Assembly: GCA_030727405.1 (NCBI GenBank)
Contig: JANRBR010000011.1
Span: forward strand, 101,752-165,751
Reading direction: 5' to 3'
Origin: Crocinitomicaceae bacterium
GTDB taxonomy: Bacteria; Bacteroidota; Bacteroidia; Flavobacteriales_D; Crocinitomicaceae
DNA: 64,000 nt
In this document: piece by piece, positions 29,506 through 39,438 of the stretch
Numbering within the stretch: position 1 is the stretch's first letter
How the letters are laid out: each line of letters opens with the position of its first letter
Position numbers and translations under genes: made by a program
Notes under the pieces: model-generated
The model's input: the letters and a program-made list of their open reading frames with translations, nothing else
What the model was told of the DNA's origin: nothing
Database searches by the model: none

Positions 29506-30378
29506 TCAGCGAATTTGAATATAATTGCGGTAATTCGTATCGATGCCCATCCATTTCAATAAATCCTTGATTTTATTTTTGAGGGATTTTTTGTTTCTAC
29601 TTGGGTCAACTTTAAAGGTCCAATTCAAGCGATTGATGCGTGCTTGCATAATCTGTGGATGCGTCCCCTTAAAACGAGCCAATCCATTGATGTGTTCTTC
29701 GTATGGAAAAAACTCCACGTCTTCAATGTTCTTTTCCAGCCATTCGTCATCGTGCCAAAGCTTGTGAAAGGATGTTTGTTTTGCCTGCATCGCTCTCGGA
29801 TCTTTTACCCAACCATAATGATAAACATCCGCATTGATTTTGGCTACCTTTAATTTTTGGTTATCATCCTTGCGGAATCCTTGTGCATCGCGGTACGAGT
29901 ATATGTTTGAGCTGTTTCGAATGATGCGTATTTCATTTTTGTACCAATTATTTGAAGCACCAATAAAATCGTAGGAACCATAAAAGTGTTGATAGGAAAA
30001 CAGAAGTCCATCTACTTCTGAATCGCCAACATACATTTCCATTTTTGAACGGATTTCTGCATGATCTTTCTCGTGAATGACCTCATCTCCTTGAATGTAA
30101 AACGCCCAATCGCTGTCCTTTGAAATGGCCTGAAAAGCTTTGTTTGTCTCATCCGCAAGGACAGCGCCATTCTCACGTAGCGTGTCATCCCAAATGGTTT
30201 CAATGATCTTGATTTTCGTTGGGTCGATGGATTGAATCAATCCCAAAGTATCGTCTTCTGAATTTCCAACAGCCACAATGACTTCATCACAGAGGGGTAA
30301 AATCGATTGGATTGCCTCCACAATTGGATAATCCAGTTTGATGGCATTTCGAATAAACGTAAATCCTGAGACTTTCAC
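29506..30378 (-). CDS. Glycosyltransferase family 2 protein
   Basis: FIRNAIKLDYPIVEAIQSILPLCDEVIVAVGNSEDDT GT-A N-terminus; DWAFYIQGDEVIHE. Confidence 0.85.
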   Translation of the reverse strand: MKVSGFTFIRNAIKLDYPIVEAIQSILPLCDEVIVAVGNSEDDTLGLIQSIDPTKIKIIETIWDDTLRENGAVLADETNKAFQAISKDSDWAFYIQGDEVIHEKDHAEIRSKMEMYVGDSEVDGLLFSYQHFYGSYDFIGASNNWYKNEIRIIRNSSNIYSYRDAQGFRKDDNQKLKVAKINADVYHYGWVKDPRAMQAKQTSFHKLWHDDEWLEKNIEDVEFFPYEEHINGLARFKGTHPQIMQARINRLNWTFKVDPSRNKKSLKNKIKDLLKWMGIDTNYRNYIQIR

Positions 30379-30380
30379 GT

Positions 30381-30671
30381 TTATTTATCCAATACTTTAG
30401 GAATACGGAAATAATCGGAGTCTTTTTTCGGTGCATTCTTCAATGCTTCCTCATGAGAAACCGTCACTTTGGGCTCATCTTCACGCACGCGATTGATTTC
30501 CTCCGACATGAAGATCAAGGGCTCAACATTTGTTGTGTCCACTTCAGACAATTTATCCACGAACTCAATCATGCGTTCCATGTCCTTTTGAATGGATGCT
30601 TTATCTTCCCCTTTAAACTCTAGTCGAGAAAGGTGTGCAATGTGATCAATTAGTTCTTCCGTGATTTTCAT
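30381..30671 (-). CDS. gatC: Asp-tRNA(Asn)/Glu-tRNA(Gln) amidotransferase subunit GatC
   Basis: 96 aa; IDHIAHLSRLEF, LSEVDTTNVEPL, REDEP motifs. Confidence 0.94.
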   Translation of the reverse strand: MKITEELIDHIAHLSRLEFKGEDKASIQKDMERMIEFVDKLSEVDTTNVEPLIFMSEEINRVREDEPKVTVSHEEALKNAPKKDSDYFRIPKVLDK

Positions 30672-30680
30672 GTGACAAAA

Positions 30681-31451
30681 TTATTGATTTTCATCCATTA
30701 AGTGTGGATATTCCGTTAAAATTGGACCATTAATCCGATCAAAACAAGCTTGACGGATTTCTTTGACTTCCATGTTGCTCAACTCCTCCACCGTAAAAAA
30801 CGGATGGATGTACACGCGAGAAATACCCGGTTGCGCCGGACCTAGAATGTCTGTTGGGTCTGAGAAAAGTTTGTAGTTGTTTGTAAAAGTGAGCGGCAAA
30901 AGTGGAACCCCCATGATTTTTGCCATTTTGAATGCACCATCTTTGAAGGAAATCATTTTAGGACATTGGTCATCTGGAATGGTTCCTTCTGGAAAAATAA
31001 CGATAGACCAACCATCTGCAACCGCTTTGTTCGCCATCGAATAAGCTTGACCAGCCTTGCTTTTATCTTTTCGGTATACGGGAATGTTCAAATTTTTAAA
31101 ATACGTGCCTAAAATCGGGTACTTTAAGAGTTCACTTTTACCCAGGAACACGAATGGGTGCTTGGGGAGAATGGAATGCATGAGGAAAATATCTAAATAG
31201 GAAGTGTGGTTTGCTACGATGATGTATGGACCATCCGGAAGTGGGGCTTTTTCTACCACTCGAACGCCATAAAAACAAAAAATGCGCATCAACCAACTCC
31301 AAACAACAAAAAGCTTAAAACTAAACTTTTTCCATTTCGGATTCATAATGAGCACTAAGAAAAAAGGATAAAACAACACAGCAACGATTACAAATACAAT
31401 CGCAATGTATAGTTTCCAAACCAATCCTAAAATGCCGAAAAATTTACGCAT
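30681..31451 (-). CDS. 1-acyl-sn-glycerol-3-phosphate acyltransferase (PlsC family)
   Basis: NHTSYLDIFL (HX4D-like), FPEGTIP; ORF extends to 31472, ATG 31451 (MRKFFGILG) equally plausible. Confidence 0.9.
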   Translation of the reverse strand: MRKFFGILGLVWKLYIAIVFVIVAVLFYPFFLVLIMNPKWKKFSFKLFVVWSWLMRIFCFYGVRVVEKAPLPDGPYIIVANHTSYLDIFLMHSILPKHPFVFLGKSELLKYPILGTYFKNLNIPVYRKDKSKAGQAYSMANKAVADGWSIVIFPEGTIPDDQCPKMISFKDGAFKMAKIMGVPLLPLTFTNNYKLFSDPTDILGPAQPGISRVYIHPFFTVEELSNMEVKEIRQACFDRINGPILTEYPHLMDENQ

Positions 31452-31502
31452 AGTCAAAGATACGCTTTTCAATGAACTTTTGAATCCTTGGATTCACTAG
31501 AA

Positions 31503-32501
31503 ATGAGTAATTTTGAAAAAAAGAAACGAATAATGGCGCGCATTTTAACAGGCATTCAGAGTACAGGGACACCACATTTAGGCAACATTCTAGGTGCGAT
31601 ACTTCCTGCCATTGACTTGGCTTCAGACCCAACAAATGAATCCTTTTTGTTTATTGCTGACATGCATTCCTTGACACAAATCAAGGATGGGAAAACATTG
31701 CGTGAAAACACCTACGCTACTGCAGCTACATGGTTGGCCTTTGGACTTGATGGTTCAAAAACGGTTTTCTACCGTCAAAGCGATGTGCCGCAAGTCACGG
31801 AACTAATGTGGTATTTGCTGTGCATGTATCCCTACCAAAGAATGACCTTAGCACATAGTTTCAAGGACAAAGCAGATCGATTGGATGACGTGAATGGTGG
31901 ACTCTTTTCTTATCCGATATTAATGGCTGCAGACATCTTATTGTTCGATGCAGAAGTTGTTCCTGTTGGTAAAGATCAAAAACAACACATCGAAATGACG
32001 CGTGACGTAGCCAATCGCTTCAATTTAACTTATGGAGATACCTTGGTACTTCCAGAAGAACAGATTCGTGAAGACACCATGTTGATTCCTGGAACGGATG
32101 GTGAGAAAATGAGCAAATCAAGGGGGAATTACATTGATGTTTTCTTGCCTGAAAAACAATTAAGAAAGCAAATCATGTCCATCGTTTCGGATAGTACTCC
32201 CCTAGAAGAACCGAAAAATCCAGACACTTGTCACACCTTTGCCTTGTATAAATTGTTAGCCAGCGAATCAGAGGTAAATGCGATGCGTGAAAATTATTTA
32301 CGCGGCGGATACGGTTTTGGTCATGCCAAACAAGCTTTATTCGAATTGATTTTAAGCAAATTTGAAAAGCAACGCATGCGCTTTGATGAATTAATGGCGA
32401 ATCCAGCTGAAATCGATGCAGCGCTACACCTTGGTGCGGAAAAAGCGAGAAAGGTAGCAAACGACGTCTTGAATCGCGTTCGCTCGAAAGTGGGATATTA
32501 A
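31503..32501 (+). CDS. trpS: Tryptophan--tRNA ligase
   Basis: TGTPHLGNILGAI (HIGH-like), GEKMSKSRGN (KMSKS); start could be 31503 or 31533. Confidence 0.95.
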   Translation: MSNFEKKKRIMARILTGIQSTGTPHLGNILGAILPAIDLASDPTNESFLFIADMHSLTQIKDGKTLRENTYATAATWLAFGLDGSKTVFYRQSDVPQVTELMWYLLCMYPYQRMTLAHSFKDKADRLDDVNGGLFSYPILMAADILLFDAEVVPVGKDQKQHIEMTRDVANRFNLTYGDTLVLPEEQIREDTMLIPGTDGEKMSKSRGNYIDVFLPEKQLRKQIMSIVSDSTPLEEPKNPDTCHTFALYKLLASESEVNAMRENYLRGGYGFGHAKQALFELILSKFEKQRMRFDELMANPAEIDAALHLGAEKARKVANDVLNRVRSKVGY

Positions 32502-34337
32502 TTATTCGCTTAAAGCATAATTCAAGCCCACTTTAAACCATCGTCCTGGCATTTGAACAAATCCCGCTTCTACATAGTTTGTATTGGTCAAGTTATTCAA
32601 TTCCACAAATAACTTCATCCCTTTAACATTTTCACTCACCAATTTAGCATCCAATAAATGGTAAACAGGCGTTGCAACACGTTCGATTAAACGATAGTTC
32701 AATTGAATGCTTGCATACTTTGAAAATTGAAAACTAAACTTCGCAATCAACTGTTGTTTTAGATTCGAATAAGCATAACGCGATTCCAAATCGGCATCAA
32801 ATACATGCGTTGCTTGGATGTACGTATAGGATACATCGATGAAATTTGGCTTGTACGCAGCAGAATAAACAAAGGATTTACGCACTTGAGCCTCCAAACC
32901 ATAAAACCGCACTTCGGAAATGTTCACAGGTTTCCATTTATTCGGGTTTGGATCGATAGATGAAGTGTCTCGAACCCAATCGATCATGTCGTATGTTTGA
33001 CGATAAAAGACATTTCCCTCTAGGTAAAGGGTGCCATTTTTAAACCAGCCTAGCTCCGCAGCATTTGCATATTCCGGTTTTAGGGAAGCATTCCCCATAT
33101 TTGATGGGTCAACGTAATACAATTCGGTATAGGTCGGGACACGGTTGCTTTTGGCAAAATTTACAAACATCCGATTCAATTGATTGAATTGAAAGGCACA
33201 TTGTACACTTGGCAAAAGTTTGATCGGATCATTCGAATAGCGAAATGCAAGGAAACTCGTGGTAGCTGTTAAACGACCAAGTCGCAAGGAAAGATCTCCA
33301 AATGCACTGGTATATTGTCGATCCCGCAAGCCTAAATTCGAACTATTCAGTTTCTCGAAGCGCTGTTCCAATCCAAGGTGATACGACAAGTTCGCCATTA
33401 TCTTACCGGCCAATAAACTTTCGAAACTGTAGGTTTCGGAAAAATGACGGTTCGTGTAAAAACCGGGATCGTTTCGTTTTAGTCGAAATTCATCTCGATT
33501 TGTTCGAGTACTCAATCGATTGACCCATGTTGCTTTTTTTAAGTTGACGTTATACCGAATACCAGCAAAGGCATTCTGCGTCGTCTCCCATTGATCTGGG
33601 AATTTATTTGAATAGTATCCATTCGCGCCAAATTGACGATCCGAATAAGCCAACATAATGAGGACATACTGTTTCTTAAGCGAAATGCCTCCTTCGTATG
33701 AAAGCTGTTTGTTGTCAAAATCTGAATTATACCAGTGTCCATTTGATCGATCGTATCCCAAGGACAACTTTTGATTCCACCGTTTCAATGGCGCACTTAC
33801 TGTAGCATTCAGACCAGCTGTACCAAATGAACCTCCATAGGCTTGTGCTTTTACAAAAGATTTATTCGAAAGAAAAGAAACAAAATTGACTGCGCCTGCA
33901 AGGGAACTTTGTCCAAAAATATGTGTCGCTGGACCTTTGAAAACTTCAATTTGATCAATGGCATTGACCGTAAATGGAATATTCATCGCGTGATGTCCCG
34001 TTTGTGGATCTACCATTTTGAATCCGTTCACTAAAATCAAGGTCTGTTCGAAACTACCTCCCCTAATGCCAATATCAGCCTGCATGCCATTTAAACCGCG
34101 CTGACGGACATCGACTCCAGACGTGTAACTTAATGCTTCACTTAGACTACGTGAAGGCAACAAGGCCAACCTATCCGCTTTTATTAAGGACATGGATTGA
34201 TTCCGTTTCAAATAATCTACCGGATTTCCCCTTCCTGTAACAATGACGTCTTTTATCGTGACCGTAAAATCATCTTTTTGAGCAAAAAACAATTGGGGAC
34301 AAAGGAATAGAACAAAGAAAATGGAGGTTTTTTTCAT
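32502..34337 (-). CDS. TonB-dependent outer membrane receptor
   Basis: Plug domain (IKDVIVTGRGNP...LPSRSLSEALSYTSGVDVRQRGLNGMQADIGIRGGSFEQTLILVNGFKMVDPQTGHH) and beta-barrel; signal peptide begins at ATG 34337 within ORF to 34556. Confidence 0.92.
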   Translation of the reverse strand: MKKTSIFFVLFLCPQLFFAQKDDFTVTIKDVIVTGRGNPVDYLKRNQSMSLIKADRLALLPSRSLSEALSYTSGVDVRQRGLNGMQADIGIRGGSFEQTLILVNGFKMVDPQTGHHAMNIPFTVNAIDQIEVFKGPATHIFGQSSLAGAVNFVSFLSNKSFVKAQAYGGSFGTAGLNATVSAPLKRWNQKLSLGYDRSNGHWYNSDFDNKQLSYEGGISLKKQYVLIMLAYSDRQFGANGYYSNKFPDQWETTQNAFAGIRYNVNLKKATWVNRLSTRTNRDEFRLKRNDPGFYTNRHFSETYSFESLLAGKIMANLSYHLGLEQRFEKLNSSNLGLRDRQYTSAFGDLSLRLGRLTATTSFLAFRYSNDPIKLLPSVQCAFQFNQLNRMFVNFAKSNRVPTYTELYYVDPSNMGNASLKPEYANAAELGWFKNGTLYLEGNVFYRQTYDMIDWVRDTSSIDPNPNKWKPVNISEVRFYGLEAQVRKSFVYSAAYKPNFIDVSYTYIQATHVFDADLESRYAYSNLKQQLIAKFSFQFSKYASIQLNYRLIERVATPVYHLLDAKLVSENVKGMKLFVELNNLTNTNYVEAGFVQMPGRWFKVGLNYALSE

Positions 34338-34401
34338 TATTAATTTTTTTTTGTGACAAAAGTACACAAGGAAACGCATTCCTGGTTCATTAAACCTTAT
34401 A

Positions 34402-36870
34402 TTAATTATAGAGGAACGAGAAATCGGACAATTGTGGAACGTCATCCTTGTATTGAATGCGTATAAGATGCTCACCACGTAATAAATGCACAAAATTGCG
34501 ATCAAATGAAATTCCTGTTTTTTGTGAAAAAAGCCAAAAATCAGCACAAAACGCACTATTTTTCACCCAAATCTCTGCAGTTTTACTGTTTTTGTCTATG
34601 TTTTTGATGGAAAGATCAATTTGAACTTCACGTTTCTTTGGCGAGGGACCTATTAAAAAATCACGGGTAATGCCATTGGATAATTCTACGCGAACCAATT
34701 GTTCATGCTTTGGGATGACACTCCAAATTAATTTATTTTCTTGATAAGCAACCGTTCTTTCACCTGTAATCGACAAAGGAGACAATGCACGTTCACCCCA
34801 ATTCAAATTGTAAATCAGTATTTTACATCCCAAAACTTGGTTTTCCATTACATCGGACTTCAGATAAAGTTGGACTTCACCTTTTTCCGTTGTTTTTTGT
34901 AATATAGCTACCGGCTGAAAATCTTCACGCATAGCGTAATGCAAGGCTTTCCAATTCCCCAAATAATCAATGCTCGACCAAGTCGGCGCAGGCCAACAAT
35001 CATTTAATTGCCAATATAAGGTTCCCATGCAACGCGGCGCATCCAAACGGTGTCCCGCAACGGCAGAGGAAACCGCATAACGCTGCGTTAATTGTGAGTA
35101 ATACACAAAACGATTAAAATCTTTGGTTGAACCATAAAGCAAATCTGCATGCTTTTGAATCATGCCATTTCCCACATAACTTTTTTGGTGGTGCTTCATT
35201 ACAGCGCTATTCAAGCGGAATTCATCGGGCGCAGCAAAAGAATTCAAGGTAGAAAACTCTGGAAAACTTTGAAATCCATATTCTGCATTAAAGCGACCTA
35301 TTTTTGTGGCAAAATTGGACATCGGATCTTTCCCATGCCATACGCCCCAATAATGTTGAGATCCGTGGTTGTAAAAATCGTCATTTCCCCAATTACTAAG
35401 CGGAGATGTGTGAATGTAACTCGTGTTTGTCCAAAATGACACCAGTTTCGGTGCAAGTCCTTTGAACAAGTCGTTATACGCTTTCAGAATCGTTTCTTGT
35501 TCTGAATCAGATAATTTGTATTGGCTTTGAAATCCCCAATTCTTCCAGGCAACATCCACTTCATTGTTTCCATTGAATAAAACAACGGACGGATGTGCAG
35601 AAATACGAGGAATCTGGTAATTAAATTCATTTTCCACCGTTTGTAAAAACGAATTGTCTCCTGGATACATGGCACAAGCAAACATGAAATCCTGCCAAAC
35701 CATGATTCCTTTTTCGTCACACGCGTTGTAAAATGCATCATCTGGATAGAATCCTCCACCCCAAATGCGCACCATGTTGAAATTCGCTTTGGACATTTGC
35801 TCCACTTGATTGATCCAATCCTGCTCTGTAATGGACGCGGGAAAAACAGATGGAGGAATAAAATCCGCTCCTTTGCAAAAAACAGGAAGTCCATTCACCT
35901 GAAATTCATAGGATGTCCCCCATTGGTCTTTCTGTTGAATCAATTCTGCCGTTCTAATCCCGAATTGTAGAGGTTTTTCATCCACCAATTTCCCCTTAAC
36001 AAACAGTCGAAGGGTATCCTGATAAAGGTTTGCTTCACTGATTCCAGATGGCCACCATAAATTTGGATTGTATTGAACGACTTCCGCTTCCAGATGTCCC
36101 GTTGTTGAATTATTCGTTAAGCTTAACTCACCGTATAAGCTCGAAACAATTTGATATTCGGTGCTTTGACCAGATACATCCAAGACGTATTTCAAACGTG
36201 CGAATGAATCTTCTTTTGGAATGGACAATGTTTGAACCGTGATGGCTTGGATTTTCATTTCTTTTCCAATGCGAACCTGGACAGGTTTTGCAAATCCAAT
36301 GGTATTCATCCGTAGCGCCCAGTCCCAGCCAAATTGGTATTGAGGTTTTCGGGTTAACGGCGCGACCTTCCATTTTGAAGGGTCATTTGGAGCGGGATAA
36401 TGGAATGCTTCGGCTTCATAACGTTCTTTATGGTAAAGGGTTGGTGGTGTAAAAACCACACGAACCTCGTTGTAACCGCAAAGTAACTGGGATTTGATTT
36501 GAAAGGCAAAGGGATGGAAAAAATTATCCGTTTTACCAATCAAGTTGCCATTGACATAAATGGAAGCATATGTATCGACATTTGGAAAGAATAATTCAAT
36601 GTCTTTCGCTAGAAATTGTTGTTCCGTTAAATAAAATTGACTTTGCAATTCCCATTCATAGTCTTCCACCCATTGGTATAACGCTTCATTTTCACCGTAA
36701 AAAGGATCTGGCAATTCACCTGATTGAAAAAGTACTTCTTGAACACTGCCTTTTTCACCGAATGCTTTCCATTCTTGGGTTTTCGGATTTTTATAACTCC
36801 AACGGAGCGTTGTTTGACTTTGTGCGAGTCCTATCATGCAACAAAAAAGAAAAGTGAAGCATCTTACCAT
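34402..36870 (-). CDS. Glycoside hydrolase family 2, beta-mannosidase-like
   Basis: LPDPFYGENEALYQWVEDYEW; VRIWGGGFYPDDAFYNACDEKGIMVWQDFMFACAMYP; acid/base NGNNE; nucleophile region FNAEYGFQSFP; signal peptide. Confidence 0.92.
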   Translation of the reverse strand: MVRCFTFLFCCMIGLAQSQTTLRWSYKNPKTQEWKAFGEKGSVQEVLFQSGELPDPFYGENEALYQWVEDYEWELQSQFYLTEQQFLAKDIELFFPNVDTYASIYVNGNLIGKTDNFFHPFAFQIKSQLLCGYNEVRVVFTPPTLYHKERYEAEAFHYPAPNDPSKWKVAPLTRKPQYQFGWDWALRMNTIGFAKPVQVRIGKEMKIQAITVQTLSIPKEDSFARLKYVLDVSGQSTEYQIVSSLYGELSLTNNSTTGHLEAEVVQYNPNLWWPSGISEANLYQDTLRLFVKGKLVDEKPLQFGIRTAELIQQKDQWGTSYEFQVNGLPVFCKGADFIPPSVFPASITEQDWINQVEQMSKANFNMVRIWGGGFYPDDAFYNACDEKGIMVWQDFMFACAMYPGDNSFLQTVENEFNYQIPRISAHPSVVLFNGNNEVDVAWKNWGFQSQYKLSDSEQETILKAYNDLFKGLAPKLVSFWTNTSYIHTSPLSNWGNDDFYNHGSQHYWGVWHGKDPMSNFATKIGRFNAEYGFQSFPEFSTLNSFAAPDEFRLNSAVMKHHQKSYVGNGMIQKHADLLYGSTKDFNRFVYYSQLTQRYAVSSAVAGHRLDAPRCMGTLYWQLNDCWPAPTWSSIDYLGNWKALHYAMREDFQPVAILQKTTEKGEVQLYLKSDVMENQVLGCKILIYNLNWGERALSPLSITGERTVAYQENKLIWSVIPKHEQLVRVELSNGITRDFLIGPSPKKREVQIDLSIKNIDKNSKTAEIWVKNSAFCADFWLFSQKTGISFDRNFVHLLRGEHLIRIQYKDDVPQLSDFSFLYN

Positions 36871-37859
36871 TACCAGTTTCGGTCAAAATTAGCATCAACT
36901 AACTTCTCTTCTTCTAAGGTTCTCAACGCGAAATTGAAGCCTGCGTAAATGGAATAAGCACCGAAATTCCCGTCCTTATCCAACGCAATAAAACCACATT
37001 GTAAACCCGTTAAATCATCGTGTTTACGAATGATGCGCATGCACGCTTCTTTGCAAGCTTCCAACGGTGAATAACCGTGACGCATTAATTCAACCACGGT
37101 ATGACTTCCTGCAACGCGAATAATCGCCTCACCTAGTCCGGTAGATGTCGCTGCCCCAACTTCTTGATCGACAAACAATCCAGCACCTATAATGGGAGAA
37201 TCACCAACGCGACCATGCATTTTATAGGCCCAACCGCTGGTTGTACAAGCACCACTAAGTTTACCGTTTGCATCCATAGCAATCATTCCAATAGTATCAT
37301 GATTTTCGTGATTGATTTCGGGTTTTTTAAAAACGTCTTTGTTTTCTTTTTTCCATTTCTCGTAATCTTTCTTCACTTCCGGAATGGGGGTTTTGATCGT
37401 GTCAAAACCATAATCTAATGCAAATTTTCGTGCACCATCTCCCACAAGCATGACGTGTTGTGTTTTTTCCATTACTGCTCGAGCTACAGAAATTGGGTGT
37501 GCGATTCCTTCGAGACAAGCAACTGAACCACATCGCGAACGATCGTCCATAATGCACGCATCAAGGGTGACATGTCCATCACGATCTGGACGTCCACCAA
37601 TACCCACACTGCGATTCTCCACATCAGATTCCGTTACACGAACACCTTTTTCTACGGCATCTAATGCCGAACCACCATTTTTCAGGACTTCCCAAGCAGC
37701 TTTATTGGCAGCTAATCCATGATCCCAGGTAGATAATACAATTGGACCACTTATTTTTCCACTGGAAGAGGTCGCCATGACATTAGCTGCTTTTACTGGC
37801 TCTACCAGACTTAACAATCCTGTGGCAGCGCCTAGCTTGAGAAAATTTCGTCGTTGCAT
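36870..37859 (-). CDS. N(4)-(beta-N-acetylglucosaminyl)-L-asparaginase (glycosylasparaginase)
   Basis: Tat-like signal MQRRNFLKLGAATG; NHDTIGMIAMDANGKLSGACTTSGWAYKMHGRVGDSPIIGAGLFVDQEVGAATSTGLGE with autoproteolytic Thr (HDTIG). Confidence 0.94.
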   Translation of the reverse strand: MQRRNFLKLGAATGLLSLVEPVKAANVMATSSSGKISGPIVLSTWDHGLAANKAAWEVLKNGGSALDAVEKGVRVTESDVENRSVGIGGRPDRDGHVTLDACIMDDRSRCGSVACLEGIAHPISVARAVMEKTQHVMLVGDGARKFALDYGFDTIKTPIPEVKKDYEKWKKENKDVFKKPEINHENHDTIGMIAMDANGKLSGACTTSGWAYKMHGRVGDSPIIGAGLFVDQEVGAATSTGLGEAIIRVAGSHTVVELMRHGYSPLEACKEACMRIIRKHDDLTGLQCGFIALDKDGNFGAYSIYAGFNFALRTLEEEKLVDANFDRNW

Positions 37860-38932
37860 TAGTTTTTCTTTTTACGTTGTTCGTTGGTTAACCAAGATTG
37901 AAAAGCTTTCGCGTTTCGCATGTGTTCAGCACCCGTAACGGCAAAATTATGTCGGTGTGAATAGTCCGGTTTTGCACACATAAAAATGTAATCAACCTTT
38001 GCGGGATGTAAAATGGCATCCACCACTTTTGGCGAAGGAAGACAGATTGGACCAGGAGGTAGTCCTTTGACTTTGTATGTGTTATAGGCACATTCAACAT
38101 CGCGGTGCACTGCTAACAGACGCTGTACGCCCAACAGTTGACTTCCCCAACAAAATTTAAAGGTTGGATCCGACTGCAATTTCATCCCTTGCTTGAGGCG
38201 GTTTAAATACAAACCAGCAATTATCGGCCATTCATCCTCTTGTCTAGACTGTTCTGAGCACACTATACTCGCTAACGTAACAGCTTGACTAGGGGAATTT
38301 AAACCAATCTTATTTAAACTATTTTTTCTTTCAGGTGTCCAGAAGTTTTTAAATTCTCGAGCCATCCGATCCACAAACATTTCTTCATTGGAATCCCAGT
38401 ACATTTGATAACTATCCGGAATAAATAGAGCCGGCAATTGTTCTGCTGTAAACCCAAATTTTGATAGGGTTTTTCCACTAAGGAGGTACTCTACCAATTT
38501 TGCGCTGTCCACATCAATGCTTTTAGACACTTTAGCAGCCATTTGATAAATGTCTCGGCAATTATTAAACGTTACCTCAACCTCTACTTCTGCGTTGCCA
38601 TTTCCTTTAGCATTCTTGATGAAGCCATTTAACAAAGTGCGGTAATTTGTCCCGGGTTCAATAAGGTATTTTCCTGAAGCTATTGTTTTGATAGACAGAT
38701 TTTTATATTCTCCAACTGAAATAAAAGATTTAACATTATCAATTAACTTTTCATCGGATAATTGCTTAGCCAATTCAGTCAATTCAAGGGGTTTACTCAG
38801 GTAAAATGCTTGTTGATCAGAATTGAGGCTTTTATGGTTTCCAGCCAAATAAATCAGCACTTTAGGAGCAACAACAATGGATCCGACTATAAGCAGTAGA
38901 ACTCCAACAACAATTAACTTTCCTTTAGACAT
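37859..38932 (-). CDS. mltG: Endolytic murein transglycosylase MltG
   Basis: ALFIPDSYQMYWD, ASIVCSEQSRQEDEWPIIAGLYLNRLKQGMKLQSDPTFKF, YNTYKVKGLPPGPICLPS. Confidence 0.95.
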   Translation of the reverse strand: MSKGKLIVVGVLLLIVGSIVVAPKVLIYLAGNHKSLNSDQQAFYLSKPLELTELAKQLSDEKLIDNVKSFISVGEYKNLSIKTIASGKYLIEPGTNYRTLLNGFIKNAKGNGNAEVEVEVTFNNCRDIYQMAAKVSKSIDVDSAKLVEYLLSGKTLSKFGFTAEQLPALFIPDSYQMYWDSNEEMFVDRMAREFKNFWTPERKNSLNKIGLNSPSQAVTLASIVCSEQSRQEDEWPIIAGLYLNRLKQGMKLQSDPTFKFCWGSQLLGVQRLLAVHRDVECAYNTYKVKGLPPGPICLPSPKVVDAILHPAKVDYIFMCAKPDYSHRHNFAVTGAEHMRNAKAFQSWLTNEQRKKKN

Positions 38933-39438
38933 AATTGATAACTTATTTCATCTATTTCACTTCCTTTAAACCGCAACCATCCTTTACGCATGCCCACTTT
39001 TCTAAAATTCATTTTTTCAAAAAATGCGATGCTGGCAGGATTGTCGCCATGTATGGAGCATTGTAAATTTCGTAATTCCAAGTAATCTCGCGTGTAGTTA
39101 ATGAGCAATTGCAGCGCATCCACAGCGAATCCCTTGCCTCTATCTGAATCCATCGCGATCAATATCCCAACAGAAGCGTAACCATGTTTAAAATTCACTT
39201 CATATAAATCAATGACTCCGACTGAACGCTCGGTCACTTTCTCAATGATGACAAATCTCAGCTGTCCAGACTTCCTTAAATCCGCTTGATGTTCAATCAA
39301 AGCCATGATATCGAACATGGAGAAAGGCACCTCTGTATTGGAAACTTTCCAATTTTCTGGATTATTCTCCCACATATAAATCGTTGTCGCATCAGATTTC
39401 TCAACCGCCCTCAAATACACTTTCTCTCCAACTAACAT
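38914..39438 (-). CDS. GNAT family N-acetyltransferase
   Basis: VYLRAVEKSDA, GYASVGILIAMDSDRGKGFAVDALQLLINYT, NPASIAFFEKMNFRKVG. Confidence 0.92.
   Translation of the reverse strand: MLVGEKVYLRAVEKSDATTIYMWENNPENWKVSNTEVPFSMFDIMALIEHQADLRKSGQLRFVIIEKVTERSVGVIDLYEVNFKHGYASVGILIAMDSDRGKGFAVDALQLLINYTRDYLELRNLQCSIHGDNPASIAFFEKMNFRKVGMRKGWLRFKGSEIDEISYQLCLKES

Noticed and set aside
35484-35894. 136-aa same-strand ORF within beta-mannosidase
   Set aside because: Alternate-frame shadow of the GH2 CDS, whose catalytic motifs are intact in the main frame
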